DNA of 64,000 nucleotides from Stenotrophomonas maltophilia R551-3 (GCF_000020665.1 NC_011071.1:248001-312000), one strand, 5' to 3'; counted from the stretch's first letter, positions 8,221-17,109 are shown. Notes: generated from the letters alone by a model not told the origin. Numbers and translations: made by a program.

Positions 8221-9027
8221 ATGACCCCGCCACTGACCGACTTCATCGACCGCGCCCAGCGCCTGTTCGTACTGACCGGCGCCGGCTGCAGCACCGCCTC
8301 GGGCATTCCCGATTACCGCGATGCCGACGGCCAGTGGAAACGCACGCCGCCGGTGACTTACCAGGCCTTCATGGGCGAGGCGGCCACCCGCCAGCGCTAC
8401 TGGGCGCGCAGCCTGCTGGGTTGGCCGCGCTTCGGCCTGGCCCAGCCCAACGGCACCCACCAGGCCCTGGCGGCCCTGGAAAGCCGCGGCACGCTGCAGG
8501 TGCTGCTGACCCAGAATGTGGACGGCCTGCACCAGCGTGCCGGCAGCCACAACGTGATCGACCTGCACGGCCGTCTGGATCTGGTGCGCTGCATGGGCTG
8601 CGAGCGTCGCAGTGATCGTGAGGACTTCCAGCAGCGCCTGTTGGACGCCAATCCCGGCTGGGACGCGCTGGAGGCCGGCATCGCGCCCGATGGTGATGCC
8701 GATCTGGAGACCGATTTCTCTGCGTTCGTGGTGCCCGAGTGCCCGCACTGCGGCAGCGTGCTGAAGCCGGACGTGGTGTTCTTCGGCGAGAACGTGCCGC
8801 GTGAACGCGTGGCGGCGGTGCACGATCACCTGCAGCAGGCTGACGCCGTACTCGTAGTGGGTTCGTCGCTGATGGTCTATTCCGGTTTCCGCTTCGTGCA
8901 GGCCGCAGCCAAGGCGGGGCTGCCGGTAGCCGCGCTGAACCGTGGCCGCACCCGCGCCGACGACCTGCTGTTGTTCAAGGACGAGCGGGATTGCGCGGAA
9001 GCACTGGCTGGGTTCGTCCTCGGGTAG
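8221..9027 (+). CDS. cobB: NAD-dependent protein deacylase (sirtuin)
   Basis: A 268-residue Sir2-family enzyme that removes acyl groups from lysines, consuming NAD. The NAD-binding GAGCSTASGIPDYR is at residues 20-33, QNVDGLH at 98-104, and the catalytic His is H116 in DLHGRLD. Zinc ligands are C124 and C127 (CMGC) and C174 and C177 (CPHC). It is closer to the class II/SIRT4-like group than to E. coli CobB, so the symbol denotes the family. The TAG stop at 9025 is part of the GTAG head of a REP element. Confidence 0.92.
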   Translation: MTPPLTDFIDRAQRLFVLTGAGCSTASGIPDYRDADGQWKRTPPVTYQAFMGEAATRQRYWARSLLGWPRFGLAQPNGTHQALAALESRGTLQVLLTQNVDGLHQRAGSHNVIDLHGRLDLVRCMGCERRSDREDFQQRLLDANPGWDALEAGIAPDGDADLETDFSAFVVPECPHCGSVLKPDVVFFGENVPRERVAAVHDHLQQADAVLVVGSSLMVYSGFRFVQAAAKAGLPVAALNRGRTRADDLLLFKDERDCAEALAGFVLG

Positions 9028-9079
9028 CGCCGGGCCATGCCCGGCGGAAACGGGGTGCCGCGCTGCGCGCCGGCGCTAC
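9024..9079. repeat. SMAG REP element plus truncated inverted copy
   Basis: A full element starts with GTAG at 9024, and its TAG is the stop codon of the sirtuin gene. A truncated inverted copy (GCCGGCGCTAC) lies at about 9069-9079. Confidence 0.8.
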
Positions 9080-9181
9080 CCACATCGCGCCCCCACGAAA
9101 CAGCGATCCATCCAGACGGTTGATTCGCAGGCCGTGCGGCGGTGCAATACGCCCCCCCATCCGCTTCTCCCCCGCCTCGCC

Positions 9182-10282
9182 GTGACCCAGCTGTTTTCGC
9201 CGATCTCGTTCGGCCCCCTGACCCTGTCCAACCGCATCGTCATCGCGCCGATGTGCCAGTACTCCGCCGAAGACGGTCGCGCCAGCGATTGGCACGCCAT
9301 GCACCTGGGCAACCTGGCGCAGTCCGGTGCCGGCCTGCTGATCCTGGAAGCCACCGCGGTCGAACCGCGCGGCCGCATCAGCTGGGCCGACCTGGGCCTG
9401 TGGGACGACGGCACCGAGGCCGCGCTGGCACAGGTGCTGACCAGCGTGCGCCGCTGGTCGCCGATGCCGCTGGGCATCCAGCTGGGCCATGCCGGCCGCA
9501 AGGCCTCGGTGAGGCGTCCGTGGGACGGTGGTGGTCAGTTGCCGGCCGACGATGCGCGTGGCTGGGCCACCGTGGCGCCGTCGCCGCTGCCGTTCCATGC
9601 CGCCGATCCGGCACCGCAGGAACTGGACGAGGCCGGCATCGCCGAGGTCATCGCCGCCTTCGCCGCCAGTGCGGTTCGCGCCGAGCGCCTGGGCTTCGAG
9701 CTGATCGAGCTGCATGCCGCGCACGGTTATCTGCTGCACCAGTTCCTGTCGCCGCTGAGCAACCGCCGCACCGATGGCTACGGTGGCTCGCTGCCGAACC
9801 GCCTGCGCCTGCTGGTGGAGGTGTTTGATGCTGTGCGTGCGGCGGTGTCCGACAAGGTCGCGGTGGGCGTGCGTATTTCCGCCAGCGACTGGGTCGATGG
9901 TGGATGGGACCTGGTGCAGAGCGAAGCGCTGGCACAGGTGATGGACGCGCGCGGCTGCAACTTCCTGCATGTCTCCAGCGGCGGCCTGGACGAGCGCCAG
10001 AAGATCACCGTCGGCCCGGGTTACCAGGTGCCGTTCGCGGCGGCGATCAAGGCCAAGGTGCGCATGCCGGTTATCGCGGTGGGCATGATCACCGAACCGG
10101 AGCAGGCCGAGTCGATCCTGCGCCATCGCCACGCCGATGCGGTAGCGCTGGCGCGCGGCATCCTCTACGACCCGCGCTGGCCGTGGCATGCCGCCGCCGC
10201 GCTGCGTGACAGTGTGGACGCGGCGCCGCAGTACCTGCGCTGCGAGCCGCGTGATGCGCGCGGCGTGTTCAAGACGCGCTGA
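9182..10282 (+). CDS. NADH:flavin oxidoreductase, OYE family (YqjM-like)
   Basis: A 366-residue old yellow enzyme-type FMN protein, a TIM barrel that reduces activated alkenes or nitro compounds with NAD(P)H. IAPMCQYSAEDG contains the Cys25/Tyr27 pair typical of the YqjM/thermophilic-like class, HAAHGYLLHQFLSP carries the substrate-binding residues, and ALARGILYDPRWPWHAA closes the barrel. The GTG at 9182 gives the expected MTQLFSPI start; in-frame sequence further upstream runs back into the repeat. It is convergent with the LysR gene, with 3 bp between them. Confidence 0.93.
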   Translation: MTQLFSPISFGPLTLSNRIVIAPMCQYSAEDGRASDWHAMHLGNLAQSGAGLLILEATAVEPRGRISWADLGLWDDGTEAALAQVLTSVRRWSPMPLGIQLGHAGRKASVRRPWDGGGQLPADDARGWATVAPSPLPFHAADPAPQELDEAGIAEVIAAFAASAVRAERLGFELIELHAAHGYLLHQFLSPLSNRRTDGYGGSLPNRLRLLVEVFDAVRAAVSDKVAVGVRISASDWVDGGWDLVQSEALAQVMDARGCNFLHVSSGGLDERQKITVGPGYQVPFAAAIKAKVRMPVIAVGMITEPEQAESILRHRHADAVALARGILYDPRWPWHAAAALRDSVDAAPQYLRCEPRDARGVFKTR

Positions 10283-10285
10283 GGC

Positions 10286-11197
10286 TCACACCCGCCAGGC
10301 CGGCGCCATGCCGGCCTGCAGGTGCTCGAACAGCGCGCGGATCTTGGCGGTGAAGTCGCGGCGGTCGCTGACGCAGAAATAGACCTCCATCGGCGCCGGG
10401 CGCCATTCGCTGTCGGCACCGAACACCGCCTGCAGGCGGCCATCGCGCAGGTAGGGCTCGGCCACGAATGCAGCCAACCGCGTGATGCCGGCACCGGCCA
10501 CCGCCAGCGTCGCCAGCGCATCGATGTCATCGCAGACCATGCTCGGTGGCAGTGCCGCGTCCACGCGCTGGCCATCCTTCAGCAGTCCCCAGCGCAGCGG
10601 CCGGCCGTCGGTGGGAAAGCGGTGCAGCAGCCCGCGATGGCCGCTCAGCTCGGAGGGTTGCTGCGGGGTGCCGTGTGCCTTCAGGTAGGCCGGCGAGGCG
10701 CAGAACACGAACGGCACGCGCGCCAGCTGCCGTGCGACGACCCCGTCCTCCAGCTGTGCACCGATGCGGATGCTGGCATCCACCGCTTCCGGGCCGTGCT
10801 GCACGGCGCGATCGGTCAGCCGCAGCTCCAGCTGCAGTTGCGGGTAGCGCTGCTGCAGCGAAGGCAGCAACGGCGCAAGCACGTGGCGACCGAACGCGCT
10901 GCTGCTGGCGATGCGCAGCGGTCCTGCCGGTTCGATGTCACCGGAGGTGACCATCGCCTGCGCGCGCGCCAGGTCGGCTTCGATGTGGCGCACCTGCGCC
11001 AGGTACAACGCGCCGGCCTCGCTGAGGGCCAGCTGGCGCGTACTTCGGTTCAGCAACCGTACGCCCAGATGCGCCTCCAGCCGGTTGATGTTCTGGCCGA
11101 CTGCGGTGGCGCTGATGCCAAGGATGCGGGCCGCAGCGGCAATGCTGCCGGTCTCTGCGGTGCGGGTGAAGCTGCGGATCAATTGCAACAGGTTCAT
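10286..11197 (-). CDS. LysR-family transcriptional regulator
   Basis: A 303-residue LysR-type regulator. The N-terminal winged helix-turn-helix (residues 1-60) contains SIAAAARILGISATAVGQNINRLE, followed by an effector domain opening with GPLRIASSSAFGRHVLAP. It is divergent from purU and convergent with the OYE gene; regulators of OYE genes are often LysR or TetR proteins, so the neighbour is a plausible target, but that is inference. The start could also be six codons upstream at 11215. An inverted repeat lies just upstream. Confidence 0.9.
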   Translation of the reverse strand: MNLLQLIRSFTRTAETGSIAAAARILGISATAVGQNINRLEAHLGVRLLNRSTRQLALSEAGALYLAQVRHIEADLARAQAMVTSGDIEPAGPLRIASSSAFGRHVLAPLLPSLQQRYPQLQLELRLTDRAVQHGPEAVDASIRIGAQLEDGVVARQLARVPFVFCASPAYLKAHGTPQQPSELSGHRGLLHRFPTDGRPLRWGLLKDGQRVDAALPPSMVCDDIDALATLAVAGAGITRLAAFVAEPYLRDGRLQAVFGADSEWRPAPMEVYFCVSDRRDFTAKIRALFEHLQAGMAPAWRV

Positions 11198-11222
11198 GAC
11201 CGACCAGCTTGCCATGGAGAAA

Positions 11223-11250
11223 CCCAAGTATCGCTTGGGACTGAACCAAG
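11223..11250. promoter_or_regulatory. overlapping inverted repeats between LysR gene and purU
   Basis: CCCAAG-TATCG-CTTGGG (11223-11239) overlaps a second inverted repeat CTTGG...CCAAG (11234-11250). Such nested dyads 26 bp upstream of a LysR start are typical of autoregulatory sites, and could also affect purU. Confidence 0.45.
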
Positions 11251-11311
11251 CAGGTCGGTTGCATCGGTGACCATCGATCCGCCGGGCCGGGCGCTGCCCT
11301 ACACTCGGGCG

Positions 11312-12163
11312 ATGCGCCCCGATTCCATCCTGACCCTGTCCTGCCCCGACCGTACCGGTATCGTCTACCGCGTGTCCGGCCTGCTGTTCGACCACGGCTG
11401 CAACATCCTCGACGCCCAGCAGTTCGGCGACGAGGAAAGCGGCCGCTTCTTCCTGCGCGTGCATTTCGACCGCGATGCTGGTCTGCCGCTGGAGACCGTG
11501 CACGCGGCCATGGCTACGCTCGCCGCCGGCTTCGGCATGGACTGGCAGCTGCACGATGGCCGCCGCCGCGCGCGCCTGCTGGTGCTGGTCAGCAAGCAAG
11601 GACACTGCCTCAATGACCTGCTGTTCCGCGCCCACAGCGGCCAGCTGAAGGTCGACATCGCGGCGGTGGCGTCCAACCACGCCGATTTCGCAGCGCTGGC
11701 CGCGTCCTACCAGGTGCCGTTCCACCACCTGCCGGTGACCGCCGATACGCGTGCGGTGCAGGAACAGCAGATCATCGACCTGGTCGAACGCGAACGCATC
11801 GACCTGGTGGTACTGGCGCGCTACATGCAGATCCTGTCACCCACGTTGTGCCGCGCCCTGGCCGGCCGTGCGATCAACATCCACCACAGCTTCCTGCCCA
11901 GCTTCAAGGGCGCGCAGCCGTATCATCAGGCGCACGCACGCGGGGTCAAGATCATCGGTGCCACCGCGCACTACGTCACCGAGGATCTGGACGAAGGTCC
12001 GATCATCGAACAGGACGTGGCCCGCGTGGACCACGCGATGGTTCCGCGCGAACTGGTGCGGCTGGGCAGCGATACCGAATCGCTGGTGCTGGCACGCGCC
12101 GTGCGCCGCCATGTGGAACACCGCATCCTGCTCAACGGGCACCGTACGGTCGTGTTCCGGTAG
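11312..12163 (+). CDS. purU: formyltetrahydrofolate deformylase
   Basis: A 283-residue enzyme that hydrolyses 10-formyl-THF to formate and THF, balancing one-carbon pools. An N-terminal ACT domain (from SILTLSCPDRTGIV) is followed by a formyltransferase-type catalytic domain with NIHHSFLPSFKGAQPYHQA and GATAHYVTEDLDEGPII. The ATG at 11312 starts exactly at the domain. It is divergent from the LysR gene. Its TAG stop is the TAG within the GTAG head of a REP element at 12160. Confidence 0.96.
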   Translation: MRPDSILTLSCPDRTGIVYRVSGLLFDHGCNILDAQQFGDEESGRFFLRVHFDRDAGLPLETVHAAMATLAAGFGMDWQLHDGRRRARLLVLVSKQGHCLNDLLFRAHSGQLKVDIAAVASNHADFAALAASYQVPFHHLPVTADTRAVQEQQIIDLVERERIDLVVLARYMQILSPTLCRALAGRAINIHHSFLPSFKGAQPYHQAHARGVKIIGATAHYVTEDLDEGPIIEQDVARVDHAMVPRELVRLGSDTESLVLARAVRRHVEHRILLNGHRTVVFR

Positions 12164-12267
12164 TGCCGGCCGCTGGCCGGCAACAGCAGAGATCCCGGGG
12201 TTGCCGGCCAGCGGCCGGCACTACCGTTTCGGGTCGGATTACCGGTAGCGCCGGGCCGTGCCCGGCG
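12160..12267. repeat. cluster of three SMAG REP elements
   Basis: A forward element starts GTAG at 12160 (sharing the purU stop codon) and ends at 12182; an inverted element spans 12202-12224 and ends CTAC; a forward element of the CGCCGGGC subtype spans 12245-12267. The first two share the TGCCGGCC arm type, so two REP subtypes are mixed in one cluster. Confidence 0.85.
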
Positions 12268-12275
12268 GTTGTGGG

Positions 12276-12902
12276 TCAGGCGATCGCGATCCCCGCCTTG
12301 CCAAGCGCCTCGCGCACCATCGCGTCGTTGGCGTCGGTTACCGGCTTGGTCAGCTCCCACAGGAATCTCACCCGGAAGCCGGACTTCACCGCGTCCTGCG
12401 CGCTCCACAGCACGCAGTAGTCGCGGGCCAGGCCGCACACGTGCACCTCGCGGATGCCACGCTCGTGCAGGCAACCGGCCAGGCCGGTGGCGGGGCGGGT
12501 ACCGTCGGGCCCGTGGTTCTCGCGGAAGGCACTGTATGAATCCACTTGCTGGCGGGTGCCCTTGCGCAGGATCAAGTCGGCCACGGTCCAGTCCACGCCG
12601 GGATGCAGGGCGGCACCGGCGCTGCCCTGCACGCAGTGGTCCGGCCACAGGGTCTGCGGCTGCGCGTGCAGCAGGATGGTCTCGAAGGGCCGTCGGCCGG
12701 GGTGCTGGCTGGCGAACGAGGCATGGTCGGCCGGGTGCCAGTCCTGGGTCGCCACCACGGTGCGGTAGCGGCGCTGCGCCAGCAGTTCGGCAATCGGTGC
12801 TACCAACGCATCGCCCTGGTCGCAGGCCAGTGTGCCACCGGGCATGAAGTCCGGCTGCAGGTCGATCACCAGCAGGGCGACATCGGCGGGCAGGGCGGTC
12901 AT
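12276..12902 (-). CDS. pncA: nicotinamidase
   Basis: A 208-residue isochorismatase-fold amidase that converts nicotinamide to nicotinic acid in NAD salvage. D14 in IDLQPDFMPGG is the catalytic Asp, TQDWHPADHASF supplies the metal-binding Asp/His residues, and the nucleophile lies in VCGLARDYCV. Length is normal. It precedes queH in the genome but follows it in transcription: both are on the minus strand, 55 bp apart, so they may share a transcript under the riboswitch. Confidence 0.93.
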   Translation of the reverse strand: MTALPADVALLVIDLQPDFMPGGTLACDQGDALVAPIAELLAQRRYRTVVATQDWHPADHASFASQHPGRRPFETILLHAQPQTLWPDHCVQGSAGAALHPGVDWTVADLILRKGTRQQVDSYSAFRENHGPDGTRPATGLAGCLHERGIREVHVCGLARDYCVLWSAQDAVKSGFRVRFLWELTKPVTDANDAMVREALGKAGIAIA

Positions 12903-12957
12903 GGCAGATCCGGTACAACGAAAGGGGCGACCAGCGTGGCCGCCCCATGCGCACACG

Positions 12958-13629
12958 TCAATCGCCCTGCGGCGTCTCAGCGTCCTGCCCGTAGTACAGC
13001 AGGCCGATCTTGATCCGTTCGCGGCCGTTCTCGCGGCGGTGGCGGTTGGCATCGCGCAGCGAGTACACGCAGCCGCAGTATTCCTGCTGATAGAACTGCT
13101 CGCGCTTGCTGATCTCGACCATGCGGCTGGCGCCGCCGCCCTTGCGCCAGTTGTAGTCCCAGTACTGCAGGCCTTCATAGCGGGATGCGGCGCGGATGCC
13201 ACAGTCGTTGATCTGCGCCATGTTCTTCCAGCGCGAAATGCCCAGCGACGAACTGATGGTGTCGTAGCCATGCTCGTGCGCATACAAGGCGGTGCGCTCG
13301 AAACGCATGTCGAAGCACATCGTGCAGCGGATACCACGCTCGGGCTCGTTCTCCATGCCGCGTGCACGGCTGAACCAGTTGTCCGTGTCGTAATCGCAGT
13401 CGATGAAGGGAATGTTGTGCTGTTCGGCGAAGCGGATATTCTCCTGCTTGCGCAGCTCGTACTCCTTCACCGGGTGGATGTTGGGGTTGTAGAAGAAGAT
13501 CGCGTAGTCGATCCCGGAGGCGGTGATCGCCTCCATCACTTCGCCGGAGCAGGGTGCGCAGCACGAGTGCAGCAGCAGGCGCTGGCCGTTTTCGGGCAGG
13601 GACAGGGTGGGGCGTTGGAGCTCGGTCAT
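12958..13629 (-). CDS. queH: epoxyqueuosine reductase QueH
   Basis: A 223-residue QueH (formerly DUF208), which carries out the last step of queuosine synthesis in tRNA, reducing epoxyqueuosine. It is the cobalamin-independent alternative to QueG. Conserved metal-binding cysteines are visible as HSCCAPCSG near the N-terminus, [11 protein letters not shown] in the middle and EYCGCVYS near the end. The ATG at 13629 is chosen; the reading frame is open further upstream, but that part lies in the leader containing a cobalamin riboswitch. The riboswitch gives a direct regulatory logic: expression only when B12 is scarce. Confidence 0.95.
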   Translation of the reverse strand: MTELQRPTLSLPENGQRLLLHSCCAPCSGEVMEAITASGIDYAIFFYNPNIHPVKEYELRKQENIRFAEQHNIPFIDCDYDTDNWFSRARGMENEPERGIRCTMCFDMRFERTALYAHEHGYDTISSSLGISRWKNMAQINDCGIRAASRYEGLQYWDYNWRKGGGASRMVEISKREQFYQQEYCGCVYSLRDANRHRRENGRERIKIGLLYYGQDAETPQGD

Positions 13630-13640
13630 CGTCAGGTACC

Positions 13641-13672
13641 GCATGGACCGCCGGCAACGGCGGTGGCCATGC
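13641..13672 (-). promoter_or_regulatory. hairpin just before the queH start
   Basis: GCATGG and CCATGC flank a second complementary pair (ACCGCCG/CGGCGGT) with a loop of about 4 nt. The stem ends 12 nt before the queH ATG and has no U-tract. It may be part of the riboswitch expression platform acting on ribosome access; this role is inferred from position only. Confidence 0.4.
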
Positions 13673-13819
13673 ATCAGCGCGTGGGTGAACAGGTCTGGCC
13701 GGAAACCGTGAACAGGACGCACGCGGCCGCACCGCCTGCACGCGCAGGACAACGACGGCCCCGGCAACCTCCCCGCGGAGATTCCAGGTCGAGTCCGGGG
13801 ACAGTCGTGTCCCCCGGCC

Positions 13820-14025
13820 GGGGCCGGTATTCGGGCTGATGGACACGGGCCGCAGCCCACCTACTACCCGCCGCTTCCCAGGCGTGAGCCCAGTGCTGTT
13901 GGCAGGATTCGTTTCCATTCACCGCTGCGGGGCAGCTCCGGAATGGGCGCGCGAGGCGCCTTCACCGGATTCCCGTTTAAATCCCTGCCGCCATCAACGC
14001 CACGGCAGGGATACCTTCGGCGTGC
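13820..14025 (-). promoter_or_regulatory. cobalamin (B12) riboswitch in the queH leader
   Basis: On the minus strand the conserved aptamer blocks appear in the right order: GGGAATCCGGTGAA (13974-13961), GGAGCTGCCCCGCAGCGGT (13939-13921, the B12-box region), CAGCACTGGG (13898-13889), CTGGGAAGCGGCGG (13882-13869), and the 3' block CAGCCCGAATACCGGCC closing near 13823. An extra 5' stem TCCCTGCC/GGCAGGGA precedes the first block. The leader to queH is about 190 nt beyond the aptamer. Cobalamin riboswitches normally repress the downstream gene when adenosylcobalamin is present. Confidence 0.92.
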
Positions 14026-14146
14026 CCACGGTGGACGCGTCGAGGGCAATGGTCAAGGGCCAATGAAAGCGCAGGGCTGTGGCTCGTTTCTCAGGCTGTG
14101 AGAGCGCCTCTTGCGATACTGGGCACCGACAGACGGGAGGTGGCTC

Positions 14147-16021
14147 GTGGCGGCGAAGTACTGCGATCTGGTCATGAAAGGCGGCATCACCAGCGGCATC
14201 GTGTATCCCAATGCGGTACTGGCGCTGGCCCGCGAATATCGTTTCAAGAGCATCGGCGGCACCTCGGCCGGCGCCATCGCCGCGGCGGTGGCGGCCGCGG
14301 CGGCGTGCGGTGATCGCCGCCAGCAGGCGGGTGAACACCTGCCCGGCGATGCAGGCTACAGCGGGCTGTCGGCGGTGTCGGCGCAGCTGTCGCGGCGTGG
14401 CTTCATCTACAGCCTGTTCCAGCCGGCGAGAGGCGCTCGTGCAGCGTATCGGCTGCTGGTGGTGCTGACCGGCAATGCCCGCCTGCCGCACAAGCTGCTG
14501 TGCCTGGCCGTTGCGGTGTTCGAGATTGCACCGCTGGAAGTGCTGGTATCGCTGTCGCTGCTGCTCGGCCTGGGCTGGTGGGGCGGTGGCTGGAGCGGCG
14601 TGGCTGCCACGCTGCTGCCATCACTGCTGTGCGCTTACGGTGCCGGCGTGGCCGGTGCCGCGCTGCGGGTGGCCCGGGTGGCGCGGCGCAATCTGCTGGG
14701 CCTGTGCAGCGGCCTTGGCCGTGATGCACGCAGACCGGCATTGACCGAATGGTTGCATGAAAGCCTGCAGCAGCTGTCCGGCAAGCCGCTGGATGCACCG
14801 CTCACCTTCGCCGACCTGCACGATGCGCCGCGCTATGCCGGCGAGCCGGACAGCCCGCATGCAATCAGCCTGCAGATGATCACCACCTGCGTGTCGCACA
14901 ACGAGCCACGTACGTTGCCGCTGGGTGGCGCGCAGTTCTGGTTCCTGCGCGAGGAGTTCGAGCAGCTGTTCCCGGCCAGCGTGGTGCAGTGGCTGGTGAC
15001 GCAGGCCGGCCCGCCGCTGGAGGTGGAGGGGCGCCGGTACTACCACCTGCCGCAGGGGCCGAAGCTGCCGGTGCTGGTGGCCACGCGCATGAGCCTGAGC
15101 TTCCCGTTGCTGATCAGCGCGGTGCCGCTGCACGAGCCCTCTCGCCGCGAGCGTCGCTGCGAACCGACCGCACCTGCGGCCGACCAGGAGCACAATGTGG
15201 CCGACAGCATGGAAGGGCTGACCAGTGCCGGGCAGACCTGTGGCCCGGTGATCACCGCATTCCGCATCTGCTGGTTCTCCGATGGTGGCATCAGCAGCAA
15301 CTTCCCGATCCACCTGTTCGATGCCGCGTTGCCGCGCTGGCCGACCTTCGCCATCAATCTGGTCTACCCGCAGCACGCCGAAGACGTGAGCCACGGCAGC
15401 AGTGGCCGCCAGGCGCTGGAACACGCGGTGTTCCTGCCCACCGAGAACCGCCACGGTTGGCAGCGTACCTACCAGTCGATCGCCACACCGCTGGCCGCTG
15501 CGGAGCTGGGCCGTTTCCTGTTCGCGGTGGTGGCGACCATGCAGAACTGGCGCGACCTGCTGCAGGCGCGCGCGCCGGGTTACCGCGACCGCATCGTGCA
15601 TGTGAGCCTGCAGGGCGACGAGGGCGGCATGAACCTGGACATGCCGCAGGACGTGCTGACCCGCATCGCCGACAAGGGCAGCCTGGCCGGTGCACGCTTC
15701 TGTTCGTTCTCGTTCGAGAACCACTACTGGATCCGCTGGCGCAACCTGGCCTCGGCCTACCAGCGCTACACGCTGGAAGTGGCGCGTACCGATGACCCGG
15801 CACAGCAGGTGCTGGCCTACCGCGCAGCGTATGCGATGGTCGCCAGTGGCCAGCCGGCGCCGCCGTCGTACAAGCTGGGCTCGGAAGACAAGCGGCTGGC
15901 CTCGCAGCAGCTGTGGGGATTGATGGTCGAGCAGGGGCGCAGCTGGGACGACCTGGGCCCGGACCTCACCGACGGTGCACCGCGCCCGCTGCCGCAGATG
16001 AAGGTGACGCCGATCTATTGA
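14147..16021 (+). CDS. patatin-like phospholipase with internal membrane segment
   Basis: A 624-residue patatin-domain protein. DLVMKGGITSG forms the oxyanion hole, GGTSAGA carries the Ser nucleophile and FSDGGISSNFP carries the catalytic Asp far downstream, so the Ser-Asp dyad is intact. Roughly residues 105-180 are strongly hydrophobic with two or more membrane segments inserted between the catalytic motifs, so it probably acts on the inner membrane. The GTG at 14147 has GGGAGG six bases upstream, much better than the ATG at 14111. Its substrate and role are unknown. The next gene faces it, and its 5' region is shared with the queH riboswitch leader. Confidence 0.85.
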   Translation: MAAKYCDLVMKGGITSGIVYPNAVLALAREYRFKSIGGTSAGAIAAAVAAAAACGDRRQQAGEHLPGDAGYSGLSAVSAQLSRRGFIYSLFQPARGARAAYRLLVVLTGNARLPHKLLCLAVAVFEIAPLEVLVSLSLLLGLGWWGGGWSGVAATLLPSLLCAYGAGVAGAALRVARVARRNLLGLCSGLGRDARRPALTEWLHESLQQLSGKPLDAPLTFADLHDAPRYAGEPDSPHAISLQMITTCVSHNEPRTLPLGGAQFWFLREEFEQLFPASVVQWLVTQAGPPLEVEGRRYYHLPQGPKLPVLVATRMSLSFPLLISAVPLHEPSRRERRCEPTAPAADQEHNVADSMEGLTSAGQTCGPVITAFRICWFSDGGISSNFPIHLFDAALPRWPTFAINLVYPQHAEDVSHGSSGRQALEHAVFLPTENRHGWQRTYQSIATPLAAAELGRFLFAVVATMQNWRDLLQARAPGYRDRIVHVSLQGDEGGMNLDMPQDVLTRIADKGSLAGARFCSFSFENHYWIRWRNLASAYQRYTLEVARTDDPAQQVLAYRAAYAMVASGQPAPPSYKLGSEDKRLASQQLWGLMVEQGRSWDDLGPDLTDGAPRPLPQMKVTPIY

Positions 16022-16031
16022 GCACTGTCCG

Positions 16032-16097
16032 GTAGCGCCGGGCCATGCCCGGCGGCTTTTTCCATCGCAGCACTCGCCGGGCATGGCCCGGCGTTAC
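16032..16097. repeat. inverted pair of SMAG REP elements
   Basis: A forward element at 16032-16054 and an inverted one at 16075-16097 (last bases GTTAC in place of GCTAC) separate two convergent genes. No other terminator is visible, so the pair may serve as the bidirectional 3' boundary. Confidence 0.85.
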
Positions 16098-16100
16098 CGT

Positions 16101-17054
16101 CTATCGCCACGGCGCCACCACCGCATCACCCTGCAATGGCGCATACAACGGCAGCGCCAGTTCCTGCTTCACCCAGCCCGGATTGAGCGCACGCAGTCCT
16201 GCCAGATACTCGCGCGCCAGCGCGGTATCGCCCTGTCGCATCGCCAATCGTGCGGCGCGCGCCCAGGTGCGGTCCCAGCCGTGTGCCAGCGACAACGACG
16301 TTGCCAGCGCTGCGCGCGCACCTGCCACATCACCCTTCTCCCAACGCTCCTCGGCGTGGATGATCGCTTCGTTCGACAGGCGCATGTCGTACAGCTCGCG
16401 CAGCCTCGCCACCGCAAGCGGGTCGGCGTCCACGCGCAGGTCGGTGTCCTGCCAGTCGCCACCGGGCGTACGCACCAGCAGCGCCGCCGACCACTGCCCG
16501 CTGCGTTGACCACCCGCTGCCTGACCGGCTTCCAGCGCCGCCAGCAGGCGCACCGCCAATTCACCGTGTGATGCGGCGAAGACGCGTTGCATCGCCGCCA
16601 GCACCTCTGGCCCGGCCAGGCCATTGCCCTGCACGCTCAGCATGCCCTCACCCTGCGCACCGGCCCAATCCGCCTGCTGCGCAGTAGCGCCGGTGTACTG
16701 CGCATTGCCGCCGCGTGCGCTGACCAGCCCCACCTGGCGCTCGGCAAGCGTGGTGCCATCGAAGTTGCCGTCTTCATCCAACAGCTGCTTCAGCACCTGC
16801 GAAGGCGTGCGGCCTTTGGCCAACAGCTCAAGGCCGTTGGAGCCATAGGTCGGGTTGGTCTCGAACTGGCTGGCGACCGCGCCCACCTTCGCCTGTGCCC
16901 ACGGCACACCCACGCCCCCGACCGCCAGGTTGTGCGTAGCCACCGCCACCCCGCAGTCGCCGACCTCATTGCAGGCCGCAATGGAAAAGGTGGCCCACGC
17001 CGGCGCAGCGAAGGCGGTAAGCAGCAGGGCCAGGCAGGAACGCAACGGGGACAT
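16101..17054 (-). CDS. DUF1028 secreted protein (Ntn-hydrolase-like)
   Basis: A 317-residue DUF1028 protein. A signal peptide (LRSCLALLLTAFAAPAWA) is followed directly by ATFSIAACNEVGDCGVAVAT, the family's N-terminal beta motif. The mature N-terminal Ala-Thr after signal cleavage is compatible with an Ntn-hydrolase-type N-terminal nucleophile, but that activity is inferred. The C-terminal third is helical with repeated Ala-rich TPR-like stretches (EERWEKGDVAGARAAL; MRQGDTALAREYLAGL). The start at 17054 has GGAG six bases upstream; an ATG two codons earlier directly abuts the GGAG. Confidence 0.85.
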   Translation of the reverse strand: MSPLRSCLALLLTAFAAPAWATFSIAACNEVGDCGVAVATHNLAVGGVGVPWAQAKVGAVASQFETNPTYGSNGLELLAKGRTPSQVLKQLLDEDGNFDGTTLAERQVGLVSARGGNAQYTGATAQQADWAGAQGEGMLSVQGNGLAGPEVLAAMQRVFAASHGELAVRLLAALEAGQAAGGQRSGQWSAALLVRTPGGDWQDTDLRVDADPLAVARLRELYDMRLSNEAIIHAEERWEKGDVAGARAALATSLSLAHGWDRTWARAARLAMRQGDTALAREYLAGLRALNPGWVKQELALPLYAPLQGDAVVAPWR

Positions 17055-17109
17055 GGCCATCTCCAGGGCAGGCATTGCAATGGGATGCAGCCTACGCACG
17101 AAAGGTTTA

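Noticed and set aside
13630..13860. N-terminal extension of queH (MGCGPCPS...) and the ORF 13175-13918
   Set aside because: This stretch is leader RNA lying downstream of and overlapping the cobalamin aptamer; QueH proteins start close to the ATG at 13629.
14111..14146. ATG start at 14111 for the patatin gene
   Set aside because: The GTG at 14147 has a strong GGGAGG six bases upstream and matches the domain boundary; the extra residues have no ribosome site.
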